A DNA stretch of 64,000 nucleotides from Polaribacter sp. Hel_I_88 (GCF_000687935.1 NZ_JHZZ01000001.1:3792001-3856000); one strand, 5' to 3'. Counted from the stretch's first letter, positions 8,297 to 17,094 are shown. Numbers and translations: made by a program. The notes: generated from the letters alone by a model not told the origin.

Positions 8297-8427
8297 ACAC
8301 GAATTTTCTATTTTCTCGAATAATATTTTGACACGAATTACACAGATTTACACAGATGAATTTTACACAATCTAATCAGTGAAAATCCGTGAAATCTGTG
8401 TCACTCTTTTCATCAGGTTTGATTTTA
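8297..8427. repeat. Degenerate inverted repeat of GACACGAATT/AATCTGTGTC type
   Basis: Just after the helical-protein gene, GACACGAATTACACAGATTT (about 8329) faces an inverted partner ending in AAATCTGTGTC (about 8402). It could act as a transcript-end hairpin and is related to the three-copy array that follows. Confidence 0.5.
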
Positions 8428-9172
8428 TGAAATTCGTATCTAAAAAAAATAATTTGATTGTAGAGTTTCTTAGATTCTAGATTTTAATTAAAAATTTTTT
8501 ACTTTTTTTTGCCACGAATTCACGAATTAAAAAAAATATCATTGAAAATGGAATTTCACTAATTTTAAATCCTTTGGATTTTTTGAGTTTAGAGAACATC
8601 TCCAAACTAAAAAGAAAAAATTCGTGAATTTGTGGCATTAGAACTTTTATTTTTTATCATATGTTTTTTTTGCGGAATTCGTGAAATTAGTGTCTAGAAA
8701 AAGATAATTCGATTCTAAATTTTAATTAAAATTTCTGATTTTTTTGCCACGAATTCACGAATTAAAGAAAATCATCCTTGAAAATAGGATTTCACCAATT
8801 TTAAATCCTTTGGATTTTAAATTTATAAAATTAAAATTTGATTTAAAGAAAAATTCGTGAATTCGTGGCATTAGAACTTTTATTTTTTATTATATATTTT
8901 TTTTTTTTTTGCGGAATTCGTGAAATTAGTATCTAGAAAAAGATAATTCGATTCTAGATTTTAATTAAAATTTTTGACTTTTTTTGCCACATATTCACGA
9001 ATTAAAAAAAATATCATTGAAAATGGAATTTCACTAATTTAAAATCCTTTGGATTTTTTGAGTATAGAGAACATCTCCAAACTAAAAAGAAAAAATTCGT
9101 GAATTCGTGGCTTTAGAACTTTTAATTTTTTTGAAATTATTTTTATGAAATTCATAAAATTAGTGTCTAAAA
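8428..9172. repeat. Tandem array of three ~238-bp units, each holding a palindromic element
   Basis: Three copies of a unit of about 235-240 bp fill the gap before purB. Each contains a 124-126 bp core bounded by inverted repeats, GCCACGAATTCACGAATT on the left and its near-perfect complement ending in GTGGC on the right. The cores are at 8511-8636, 8746-8869 and 8986-9111. Each core also holds the small dyad AAATCCTTTGGATTT. The linkers, including GGAATTCGTGAAATTAGTGTCTAGA-like text with AATTCGATTCTA, are repeated too, so the whole unit was duplicated. Copies 1 and 3 are closest; copy 2 diverges in the core's right half. No ORF is present. Confidence 0.85.
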
Positions 9173-9198
9173 AAACAATTCAAATCTACTGAAATCCT

Positions 9199-9206
9199 TA
9201 TTTTTG
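9199..9206 (+). promoter_or_regulatory. -7 box of purB operon
   Basis: TATTTTTG, an exact TAnnTTTG match, 20 bp before the purB ATG and directly after the repeat array. Confidence 0.55.
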
Positions 9207-9226
9207 CATCTAACAACACAACTAAC

Positions 9227-10570
9227 ATGAACTTGACACAATTAAATGCGATTTCTCCAATTGATGGACGTTACAGAGGTAAAATATCGAAACTAGCAGA
9301 CTATTTTTCTGAAGAAGCCCTAATAAAATATAGAGTACGTGTAGAAATTGAATATTTTATTGCACTTTGTGAAATCCCTTTGCCACAATTAGCTGATTTT
9401 AACACTAATTTATATGAGGATTTACGTAAAATTTATACTAATTTTACTACTGAAGATGCTCAGAAAATAAAAGATATTGAAAAAATAACGAACCATGATG
9501 TAAAAGCAGTTGAGTATTTTATCAAGGAAAAATTTGATGCGTTAAGTTTACAAAAATTTAAAGAATTTATCCATTTTGGATTGACTTCTCAAGATATTAA
9601 TAATACTGCAATTCCTTTATCAATTAAGGAAGCTATGAATGATGTTTTTGTTCCTCATTATTTTGAGGTTTTAGAAAAACTTCAGGAATTAGTTGTGGAA
9701 TGGAAAGACATTTCTATGTTGGCGAGAACTCATGGTCAGCCTGCTTCACCAACAAGATTAGGAAAAGAAATTGATGTTTTTGTAGTGCGTTTAAAAGAAC
9801 AATTTAATTTATTGAATGATATACCAAGTGCTGCAAAATTTGGTGGTGCAACTGGTAATTTTAATGCACATAAAGTTGCTTATAAAAACATCGATTGGAA
9901 AGCTTTTGGAACTGAGTTTGTGCAAGAAAGATTAGGGTTACAACATTCTTTTCCAACCACTCAAATTGAACATTATGATCATTTAGCTGCGTTGTTTGAT
10001 ACGTTGAAACGTATCAATACAATTATCATAGATTTGGACAGAGATTTCTGGACCTATGTTTCTATGGATTATTTTAAACAAAAGATTAAGGCTGGTGAAG
10101 TAGGTTCTTCTGCAATGCCACACAAAGTAAATCCGATTGATTTTGAAAATTCTGAAGGAAATTTAGGAATTGCAAATGCCATTTTAGAACATTTATCAGC
10201 AAAATTACCAATCTCTAGATTGCAACGTGATTTAACTGATAGTACAGTTTTAAGAAATGTTGGTGTTCCTTTTGGTCATACCATTATTGGTTTTACATCT
10301 ACCTTAAAAGGATTGAATAAATTATTGTTGAACAAACAAAAATTTGTAGACGATTTAGAAAATAATTGGGCTGTTGTTGCAGAAGCAATTCAGACAATTT
10401 TAAGAAGAGAAGCGTATCCAAATCCTTATGAAGCTTTAAAAGGTTTAACAAGAACTAATAGTAAAATCAACCAAAAATCAATTGCAGATTTTATTGATAC
10501 TTTAGAAGTTTCATCAACCATAAAAGAAGAATTAAAAGCAATTACACCAAGTAATTACACAGGAATTTAA
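9227..10570 (+). CDS. purB: Adenylosuccinate lyase
   Basis: Acts twice in purine synthesis: SAICAR to AICAR plus fumarate, and adenylosuccinate to AMP plus fumarate. The 447-residue protein has the fumarase/aspartase signature SSAMPHKVNPIDFENSEGN near residue 290. It also has the conserved LTSQDINNTA (about 125) and RTHGQPASPTRLGKE (about 160) segments. Length is normal for the E. coli-type enzyme, with the N-terminus LNAISPIDGRYRGK. It heads a compact co-directional run: a GTPase gene begins 15 bp after its stop. Confidence 0.97.
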   Translation: MNLTQLNAISPIDGRYRGKISKLADYFSEEALIKYRVRVEIEYFIALCEIPLPQLADFNTNLYEDLRKIYTNFTTEDAQKIKDIEKITNHDVKAVEYFIKEKFDALSLQKFKEFIHFGLTSQDINNTAIPLSIKEAMNDVFVPHYFEVLEKLQELVVEWKDISMLARTHGQPASPTRLGKEIDVFVVRLKEQFNLLNDIPSAAKFGGATGNFNAHKVAYKNIDWKAFGTEFVQERLGLQHSFPTTQIEHYDHLAALFDTLKRINTIIIDLDRDFWTYVSMDYFKQKIKAGEVGSSAMPHKVNPIDFENSEGNLGIANAILEHLSAKLPISRLQRDLTDSTVLRNVGVPFGHTIIGFTSTLKGLNKLLLNKQKFVDDLENNWAVVAEAIQTILRREAYPNPYEALKGLTRTNSKINQKSIADFIDTLEVSSTIKEELKAITPSNYTGI

Positions 10571-10585
10571 ATCGATAAAAAACAT

Positions 10586-11668
10586 ATGGCAAAAGACCTT
10601 GGTAAAATTATTGAAGACGCAATTAACAAAGCTATCAAAGACAGAGGCGAAGTTAATGTACTGATTGCTGGGAAAACTGGCGTTGGAAAATCGACTTTAA
10701 TAAATGCTGTTTTTCAAGGTGATTTTGCAACTACTGGTCAAGGAAAACCTGTTACACAAAAAACGCGCGAAATTAAAAAAGACGGAATTCCGTTAACATT
10801 ATTTGACACAAGAGGTTTAGAATTAGAAAAATATAAGGAAACTTTTGAGGAATTAGAAACGTTTGTAAAAAACAGAAACAACGATTCTAACCCAATGAAA
10901 CATATTCATATGGCTTGGATTTGTATTGATGAAGGTTCCAGACGTGTAGAAGATGCAGAAATTGAATTGTGTAATTTACTTTCTAAATATATGCCAGTAA
11001 TTGGTGTAATTACAAAAGCAGTTTCAGACCAAGGTTTTAGAGCAAAAGTATTGGAACTTTTGCCTAATCTTAAAAATGCAGTTCGTGTAAATTCAATTTC
11101 GGAAGTTTTAGATGATGGACATGTAATACAAGCTTCTGGTTTGGAAGATTTGGTAGATTTAGCCATGGAAATTGTGCCTGAAGCTCAAAAACACGCTTTT
11201 GTTGCTGCTCAGAAAGTGAGCTTAAAGCAAAAAAAAAATAAAAGTCACGCCATTGTTGTAGCTGCAGCAACTACTGCTGCTGGAACTGGAGCTGCACCTA
11301 TTCCCTTTTCTGATGCTGTTGCATTAATTCCAATTCAAGTGGGCATGTTAGCAAGCATTACTGCTGTTTTTGGTTTCGAATTGAAAAAAGCATTTTTATC
11401 AACATTAGTTTCATCGACAATTACAGCAGGTGGAGCAACACTTTTAGGGAGAACAATCATATCGAATTTATTCAAATTATTTCCAGGAGTTGGTAGTATT
11501 GCTGGTGGTGCAATTGCAGCATCTACAGCATCTGCATTAACAATTGCTTTTGGTGAAGCGTACATTTCTACCTTAAGCTACGTTTTAAAAGATAAAGAAA
11601 TATCTGAAGTAAATGAAACCGATATTTTAAGTGAATTTAGAAAACGGTTTAAAAAATCAAAAAAATAA
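10586..11668 (+). CDS. GTPase with C-terminal DUF697 (YcjF-like) domain
   Basis: The 360-residue protein has a TRAFAC-type G domain (about 20-215): G1 GKTGVGKST, G3 DTRG and a degenerate G4 (VITKAVSD, where TKxD would be expected). The C-terminal half (about 218-330) is a DUF697/YcjF-like region with AAATTAAGTGAAPIPFSDAV and long glycine- and alanine-rich hydrophobic segments that may enter or contact the membrane. A role in stress or membrane homeostasis is possible but unproven. It sits 15 bp after purB and 9 bp before a lipoprotein gene. Confidence 0.85.
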   Translation: MAKDLGKIIEDAINKAIKDRGEVNVLIAGKTGVGKSTLINAVFQGDFATTGQGKPVTQKTREIKKDGIPLTLFDTRGLELEKYKETFEELETFVKNRNNDSNPMKHIHMAWICIDEGSRRVEDAEIELCNLLSKYMPVIGVITKAVSDQGFRAKVLELLPNLKNAVRVNSISEVLDDGHVIQASGLEDLVDLAMEIVPEAQKHAFVAAQKVSLKQKKNKSHAIVVAAATTAAGTGAAPIPFSDAVALIPIQVGMLASITAVFGFELKKAFLSTLVSSTITAGGATLLGRTIISNLFKLFPGVGSIAGGAIAASTASALTIAFGEAYISTLSYVLKDKEISEVNETDILSEFRKRFKKSKK

Positions 11669-11677
11669 ATATATATA

Positions 11678-12073
11678 ATGACTCAAAATAGTAAAAGTAC
11701 AATCCGTTTTTTTTCTATCATCTTTATGCTCGTTTTTGTTATTACAAGTTGTAATTCAGGCGTGGAAGATAATTCAGATAAATTTAAATTAGGTGTTTTT
11801 GAAATTCCTGCTGGTAAAGATTTTGTAAAAGAAACCATCATCAGAAAAGATAGCATTCAGATTAGTAAATATGGAGACCATATTGATACACTTTCAATTG
11901 AATGGAAAAATAATTTTTTCTACACATTAAAGTATATCAATCCTAAAAACGATTTACAAAAAGACCCAATGTATGTTCAAATAAATAAAATCAAAGAAGA
12001 TTCTTATGACTTTACTGTAAAAATCGGTTTTTCGAAATTTTCAAAAAAAGGAACAATTTATAAAGTAAAATAA
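11678..12073 (+). CDS. Small lipoprotein, hypothetical
   Basis: 131 residues with a lipoprotein signal: hydrophobic IIFMLVFVITSC with Cys at about residue 25. The mature part contains repeated beta-type segments (FKLGVFEIPAG, HIDTLSIEWKNNFFYTLKY, SYDFTVKIGFSKFSKKGTI) and resembles small beta-sandwich lipoproteins of Flavobacteriaceae with no assigned role. It is one base upstream of terC, so the two are surely cotranscribed. Confidence 0.8.
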   Translation: MTQNSKSTIRFFSIIFMLVFVITSCNSGVEDNSDKFKLGVFEIPAGKDFVKETIIRKDSIQISKYGDHIDTLSIEWKNNFFYTLKYINPKNDLQKDPMYVQINKIKEDSYDFTVKIGFSKFSKKGTIYKVK

Positions 12074-12074
12074 A

Positions 12075-12851
12075 ATGGAAATATTTTTACAAGCAGAAAC
12101 TTGGGTTTCTTTGTTAACGTTAACTTTTTTAGAAATTATTTTAGGAATTGACAACATAATTTTTATATCAATTTCAGCGAATAAATTACCGGAAAATCAA
12201 GTTAAAAAAGCCACAATGTTAGGGTTAGCTTTGGCAATGATTACAAGAATTGCGCTTTTATTTAGTGTATCTTACTTAATTGCCATGAAAGATCCTTTCT
12301 TTTCTGTGGATTTAGGTTGGTTTAAAACAGGTTTAACTGGCCAAAGTATTATATTATTTTTAGGAGGAATTTTTCTGTTGTATAAAAGTACAAGTGAAAT
12401 TCGTGAAAAAATGGAAGATACAAATGAAGATAAAGTGATAAAAACACCAAAAGTAATATCTTTTAAAAACGTAATTTTTCAAATTATTTTGATTGACATC
12501 GTTTTTTCTTTTGATAGTATTTTAACAGCTGTTGGTATGACAAATGGTATTGATGGCGCTTTAACAATTATGGTTATTGCAGTAATTATTTCTATTTTAA
12601 TTATGATGCTTTTTGCACAACCCATTAATAAATTTGTGAATAGAAATCCAACTATCCAAATGTTAGCATTATCGTTTTTAATTTTAATTGGGTTTATGTT
12701 AATTACAGAAGGTGCACATTTATCGCATACTGAATTTTTTAACAAAACTGTAGGCGCAATTCCAAAAGGATATTTGTATTTTGCAATCGCTTTTTCATTA
12801 GGTGTGGAAATGCTAAATTTAAAATTAAGAAAAAAGAGCGAAAAACATTAA
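12075..12851 (+). CDS. TerC-family integral membrane protein
   Basis: A 258-residue polytopic membrane protein with about seven helices. Diagnostic TerC segments are LTFLEIILGIDNIIFISI near residue 20 and IVFSFDSILTAVGM near residue 140; the intramembrane acidic residues in both belong to the predicted metal-ion path. TerC/Alx proteins in other bacteria are linked to manganese export and to metalation of exported enzymes, and older literature links them to tellurite resistance. Its last codons overlap the probable start of the next gene, and the downstream genes look metal-related. Confidence 0.9.
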   Translation: MEIFLQAETWVSLLTLTFLEIILGIDNIIFISISANKLPENQVKKATMLGLALAMITRIALLFSVSYLIAMKDPFFSVDLGWFKTGLTGQSIILFLGGIFLLYKSTSEIREKMEDTNEDKVIKTPKVISFKNVIFQIILIDIVFSFDSILTAVGMTNGIDGALTIMVIAVIISILIMMLFAQPINKFVNRNPTIQMLALSFLILIGFMLITEGAHLSHTEFFNKTVGAIPKGYLYFAIAFSLGVEMLNLKLRKKSEKH

Positions 12852-13161
12852 AACAGCTAAAAAAAATATAGGCATATTACTACTGTTAATTTTTTTATTA
12901 CCAGTAAGTATCAACTCATTGCATGATTTAATGAATCATGAACATGCTGTATGTAACTCTAAAACTGTAAAACATATTCACGAAAAAGATATAGATTGTG
13001 AGCTTCATTTACTGAAACAAAGCAACTCTTTTTTAGCTGAAAATACATTCGAAATTTTAACACAAACTATTATCACTAAGAATAATAGTATTGCATATAA
13101 TTATTTAAAAAACCATTCACAATTATCGTTTTCATTAAGAGGGCCACCTCAAAGTATTTAA
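12847..13161 (+). CDS. Small exported Cys/His-rich protein, probable ATT start
   Basis: The reading frame with the His/Cys-rich part (HDLMNHEHAVCNSKTVKHIH, then DIDCELHLLKQ) continues upstream of the first conventional alternative start (TTG at 12919). Upstream it gives IKTAKKNIG followed by ILLLLIFLLPVSINS, a clear signal peptide. No ATG, GTG or TTG precedes it before in-frame stops at 12826-12828. The only plausible start is ATT at 12847, which overlaps the terC stop (ATTAA, 12847-12851). This makes 104 residues, presumably periplasmic. Similar short HxH/Cys-rich proteins occur just ahead of TonB receptors in Flavobacteriaceae (my recollection). It probably binds a metal ion. Confidence 0.7.
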   Translation: MKTAKKNIGILLLLIFLLPVSINSLHDLMNHEHAVCNSKTVKHIHEKDIDCELHLLKQSNSFLAENTFEILTQTIITKNNSIAYNYLKNHSQLSFSLRGPPQSI

Positions 13162-13199
13162 ATTAAGTCTATTAATTTACATATTGAAAACAAAAAATA

Positions 13200-15602
13200 A
13201 TGAAACTATTTTATTATTGTGTTTTTGTGTGTTGTTTATATGCAACTGCATCAGCACAAAATTGCACTCTTTCTTTTAAAGGAAAAGTTACTGATTTTCA
13301 CGATAGTTCTATAATAATTGGAGCTTCTTTACAAATTGAAAACACCAACAAATATGCCACCACAGATTTTGATGGCTTATTTGAATTCAACAACATTTGT
13401 GAAGGAAAATATATTGTTATTATAAAACATGTTGCTTGCGAAACCAAAAGGATCAACATCAACATTAGCGAAAATACATTTAAAGAAATTACTTTAGAAC
13501 ATCACTTAAACGAGTTGAATGAAGTTGTTGTTAAAACGAACACTAAAACTGAAATAACAAGTATTGAACAATCTTTGAAAAAAGGTGTTATAGACAATTT
13601 TACAGACAAATCTTTAGGAGATGCTCTAAATACTTTAAGTGGTGTATCCTCTTTAAATACAGGAAATTCTATTGTAAAACCCATGATTCATGGGTTACAC
13701 AGTAGCAGATTGTTATTAATTAATAATAACGTAAGAATGTTTGACCAAGAATGGGGAGATGAACATGCACCAAATATCGACATTAATGCTAGTGAAAAAG
13801 TTACGGTTGTAAAAGGCGCAAATACTTTAAAATATGGTAGTGATGCCATTGGCGGTTTAATTTTAATTGAGCCAAAAAAGTATGCTGTTATAGATTCTCT
13901 TTTTGGAAGCACAATAACTTCTTTTAACTCTAATGGTTTAGGTGGTAATATAAATTCGGAAATTGTAAAAACCTACAAATCTGGTTTGTATGCAAAATTA
14001 CAAGCCAATTATAAACAGTTTGGCGATTTTAAAGCTCCTGATTATTACTTAACTAATAGTGGTTTAAAAAGCATCAACACTTCTTTTAGAATCGGTTACA
14101 ATGGTTACGAAAAAGGTTTTAGTGCGTATTATAGTTTTGTTGATAATGAATTTGCCATTTTACAATCTTCTCATATTGGGAATGTAAATGATTTGGTAAA
14201 CTCGATTAATAACAGAGAACCAAGAGTAATTGAAGATTTTTCTTACGATATAAATTTTCCAAAACAAGAGATAACGCATCATTTAGCAAAAATTGAAGCG
14301 TACAAAAGAATTAAAGGTTTAGGAAAATTATCGATTCAATATGATTTACAAATTAATAGACGAAAAGAGTTTGATTTAAGAAGAGGAGACAGAAGAGATA
14401 CACCAGTTGTCGATTTACGATTATTTACAAACTCCTTACAGACGGATTTAGAAATAGATTACTCTGATGCACTAAAATTAAACACAGGTATTTTAGCTCG
14501 TTATCAACAAAACGATGCAGTTGCAGGAACAGGAACCAATCCTTTAATTCCTGATTTTGATAAATATGAAGCTGGCGCTTTTGCAACAGCCAATTATAAA
14601 TTAAATGTTGATACTGAATTGAGTGCTGGTGTTCGATATGATTTTTCTAGAATAGAAGCCAGAAAACAATACAATGTTACAGATTGGCAAGAAACCTATA
14701 ATTATGATGAATTGTTTCCAGAATTTGAAACAGGCGAAATTCGTGGAACTACCATTTTTACTAGACCAGAATTCTCGTTTCATAATTTTTCTGCTAGCTT
14801 AGGTTTTAGCAAATCTCTTGATAATGATATTTCGTTATTTATCAATTATGGTTTAGCTTCTAGAATGCCAAATCCATCAGAATTATTTAGTGATGGTTTG
14901 CATCACTCTGCAGCTCGAATAGAAACTGGTTTGCTAACCATCAACAAAGAAATTGCCAATAATTTTATTGTTTCTTTAGAACGAAATAATGACAACTTTG
15001 GGTTTGTAATTAGTCCTTATTACAAACACATAAATGGTTTTATTCAGTTGATTCCTGTGGGCATTACCACAACTATTAGAGGGGCGTTTCCTGTTTGGGA
15101 ATACAACCAAGTTGATGCAAGAATTTTTGGAATTGATATTGATGTAAACAAAAAAATTAGTAAAAAATTCAATTTTAAAGGAAATGTAAGTTTATTAAAA
15201 GGCGATAATATATCAGACGATATTGCATTAATCAACATGCCTTCAACAAACTTTACAAATGCTATTTCTTATAAAAACGAAGAATTGAATCAATTAACAA
15301 TTAGTTTACAAAACAGGACAGTTTTACAACAAAATCATTTTCCAGATTACAATTTTAACACTTTTAATGCTATACAACAACAAGACGTTTTTGTAGATAT
15401 TAGCTCAACACCTCCTGCATATTCATTATTTAATATTCAAACATCTGCAGTTTTTAAAGCTTTTAATAAAGGAAGCCTAAAATTAGAATTTAATGTAGAT
15501 AATTTGTTTAATGTTTCTTACAGAGAAAACTTAAACAGACTCAGATATTTTGCTGATGAATTAGGGAGGAATTTCAATTTAAAAATAAAAATAAATTATT
15601 AA
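13200..15602 (+). CDS. TonB-dependent outer-membrane receptor, predicted metal uptake
   Basis: 800 residues: signal peptide (1-19, ending ATASAQ), an N-terminal carboxypeptidase-regulatory-like (CarboxypepD_reg) domain at about 25-105, plug domain (about 110-225) and a beta-barrel ending in an aromatic/asparagine-rich strand (FNLKIKINY). The plug contains GDEHAPNID, in a position comparable to the Asp-His pair of the zinc receptor ZnuD plug; that similarity is my judgement. The genes on either side encode a Cys/His-rich exported protein and a His-rich lipoprotein, so a divalent-metal substrate, perhaps zinc, is the best guess. No SusD partner is present, arguing against glycan uptake. Confidence 0.85.
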   Translation: MKLFYYCVFVCCLYATASAQNCTLSFKGKVTDFHDSSIIIGASLQIENTNKYATTDFDGLFEFNNICEGKYIVIIKHVACETKRININISENTFKEITLEHHLNELNEVVVKTNTKTEITSIEQSLKKGVIDNFTDKSLGDALNTLSGVSSLNTGNSIVKPMIHGLHSSRLLLINNNVRMFDQEWGDEHAPNIDINASEKVTVVKGANTLKYGSDAIGGLILIEPKKYAVIDSLFGSTITSFNSNGLGGNINSEIVKTYKSGLYAKLQANYKQFGDFKAPDYYLTNSGLKSINTSFRIGYNGYEKGFSAYYSFVDNEFAILQSSHIGNVNDLVNSINNREPRVIEDFSYDINFPKQEITHHLAKIEAYKRIKGLGKLSIQYDLQINRRKEFDLRRGDRRDTPVVDLRLFTNSLQTDLEIDYSDALKLNTGILARYQQNDAVAGTGTNPLIPDFDKYEAGAFATANYKLNVDTELSAGVRYDFSRIEARKQYNVTDWQETYNYDELFPEFETGEIRGTTIFTRPEFSFHNFSASLGFSKSLDNDISLFINYGLASRMPNPSELFSDGLHHSAARIETGLLTINKEIANNFIVSLERNNDNFGFVISPYYKHINGFIQLIPVGITTTIRGAFPVWEYNQVDARIFGIDIDVNKKISKKFNFKGNVSLLKGDNISDDIALINMPSTNFTNAISYKNEELNQLTISLQNRTVLQQNHFPDYNFNTFNAIQQQDVFVDISSTPPAYSLFNIQTSAVFKAFNKGSLKLEFNVDNLFNVSYRENLNRLRYFADELGRNFNLKIKINY

Positions 15603-15615
15603 AAAAACACACATT

Positions 15616-16182
15616 ATGAAAACTTTAAAATCAAATACAATAAAATTATTCGCTTTATTATTTATCTCTAGTGTTGCACTTTCTAGCTGTTCAGAAGATC
15701 ATGATGATGATCATGACCATGGATCCGAAGGAGAATTAATTACAACAGTAACCTATACTTTAACAAATGGTAATGATATTGTAAATCTTGTTTTTACAGA
15801 TTTAACAGGAGGTAGTTTAGATGATGCAACCTATGATGTTTCTGGTTCTTTAACTGCAAACACAACATATACTGGTGTTCTTAAATTAGAAAATGCAACT
15901 GAATCGCCTGCAGAAAATATTACTTTAGAAGTAAAAGCAGAAGGAGATGAACATGAGTTTTTCTTTGCATCTAGCATTGCTGGACTAACATTTGAAAAAA
16001 CAGATACAGATATAAATGGAAATCCGATAGGAATTGAAACTTCTGTAACTACTGGAAGTGCAGGTTCAGGAACATTAACTGTAGTTTTAAAGCACGAACC
16101 TACAAAACCAAATAACGGAACTTCTGCAAATGCTGGTGGAAGTACAGATGTAGAAGTAACTTTTAATATTGCTGTTCAATAA
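15616..16182 (+). CDS. His/Asp-rich lipoprotein, partner of the TonB receptor
   Basis: 188 residues with a lipoprotein signal (LLFISSVALSSC, Cys about 24). The mature protein begins SEDHDDDHDHGSEGE, an obvious metal-binding tract, then a beta-rich domain including a second EGDEHEFFF segment. Thirteen bases after the TonB receptor stop, so cotranscribed. Probably a surface or periplasm-facing metal-capture protein; the fold is not recognised. A good terminator follows at 16205. Confidence 0.82.
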   Translation: MKTLKSNTIKLFALLFISSVALSSCSEDHDDDHDHGSEGELITTVTYTLTNGNDIVNLVFTDLTGGSLDDATYDVSGSLTANTTYTGVLKLENATESPAENITLEVKAEGDEHEFFFASSIAGLTFEKTDTDINGNPIGIETSVTTGSAGSGTLTVVLKHEPTKPNNGTSANAGGSTDVEVTFNIAVQ

Positions 16183-16204
16183 TAAAGACATTATTTTACT
16201 AAAA

Positions 16205-16236
16205 AAGCGGCTAATTTATTAGCTGCTTTTTTATTG
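16205..16236 (+). terminator. Terminator of the purB-to-lipoprotein operon
   Basis: AAGCGGCTAA-TTTA-TTAGCTGCTT stem (one G-T pair) followed by a T run. Confidence 0.88.
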
Positions 16237-16288
16237 GCTATTATTCCGATTATTCTCTATAAATTTATCCTATTTTAAAATTATTTAT

Positions 16289-17026
16289 ATGGCTGAAGAA
16301 ATCTTATTAAATGAAATTATTATTGGTTACAGAAACTTAATTGCAGAACGTTATCAATATAAAATTTTAAAAGAAAAGTATGATTTTCCAGAGACAATAA
16401 ATGAGGAGGTTGTAGAAGATATTAAAGCCTATTTTTTAACGTATGTGTACCCTGATTTAGAAAAAAGAGCCGAATTAAATGAAGCCTTTAGCACTTTAGA
16501 CGATTTTATAAAACATCCTGAAAAATTATTAAATTTAGTATTGCCATCTTTAAAATTAATTTTTACGCATGGCAAGCATTTACCTAAAATTTTTAATGCA
16601 GGCTTAAAAGCAATGAAATCTTTTAGAGGAGCTACAAAATTTGAAAATGCAATTGTTCAAAAAGCAAAACAAGAAAATAGTAAACCGCCTTTTACAACTA
16701 AAAAAATCAACAAACTTATTCAACTTTTGCCTTATAGCGAGTTGGAAGAGTTTATGAAAAATACCGAAACTTTTTTCAATATTATTTATGACAAAGAATT
16801 GGTAGAAAAAATTAAGGAAATTATTAGTTTTTTAATCTCAAAGATGAAAAGCAAACCTAAAGTATTCTCTATTAAAGAGATTAAAGGTTTAAGTTTAGCA
16901 TTAGAAACCATATCGAAAGGAGAAGAAATGCTAAATAAAATAACACTAAAAGATCAAGAAATTTTAATTGGTTTTGTGTTGCAAATAGAAAAAGATCATT
17001 TACAAGCTATTTTTAAAACTCATTAA
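16289..17026 (+). CDS. Conserved hypothetical helical protein
   Basis: I do not recognise a family. 245 residues, no signal peptide, strongly helical and basic: LLNEIIIGYRNLIAERY near the N-terminus, then an amphipathic LLNLVLPSLKLIFTHGKHLP stretch, and C-terminal helices such as LVEKIKEIISFLISKMK. It has Lys-rich linkers and no obvious catalytic motif. It lies 136 bp before the CDP-alcohol phosphotransferase gene on the same strand, which may hint at a membrane-lipid setting, though each seems to have its own promoter. Confidence 0.7.
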   Translation: MAEEILLNEIIIGYRNLIAERYQYKILKEKYDFPETINEEVVEDIKAYFLTYVYPDLEKRAELNEAFSTLDDFIKHPEKLLNLVLPSLKLIFTHGKHLPKIFNAGLKAMKSFRGATKFENAIVQKAKQENSKPPFTTKKINKLIQLLPYSELEEFMKNTETFFNIIYDKELVEKIKEIISFLISKMKSKPKVFSIKEIKGLSLALETISKGEEMLNKITLKDQEILIGFVLQIEKDHLQAIFKTH

Positions 17027-17086
17027 AAATTAAATTTAAGAAGATAAAAAACACAAAAAAGTATTCGCAATTAAAACAACATTGCC

Positions 17087-17094
17087 TATTTTTG
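17087..17094 (+). promoter_or_regulatory. -7 box upstream of CDP-alcohol phosphotransferase gene
   Basis: TATTTTTG followed by C matches TAnnTTTG, about 70 bp before the ATG; the resulting leader contains the hairpin at 17136-17162. Confidence 0.5.

Noticed and set aside
8428..9172. Complete insertion sequence
   Set aside because: No transposase frame is present; the units are about 238 bp and purely non-coding.
12919..12921. TTG at 12919 as start of the Cys/His-rich protein
   Set aside because: It would discard an intact signal peptide encoded in frame directly upstream.
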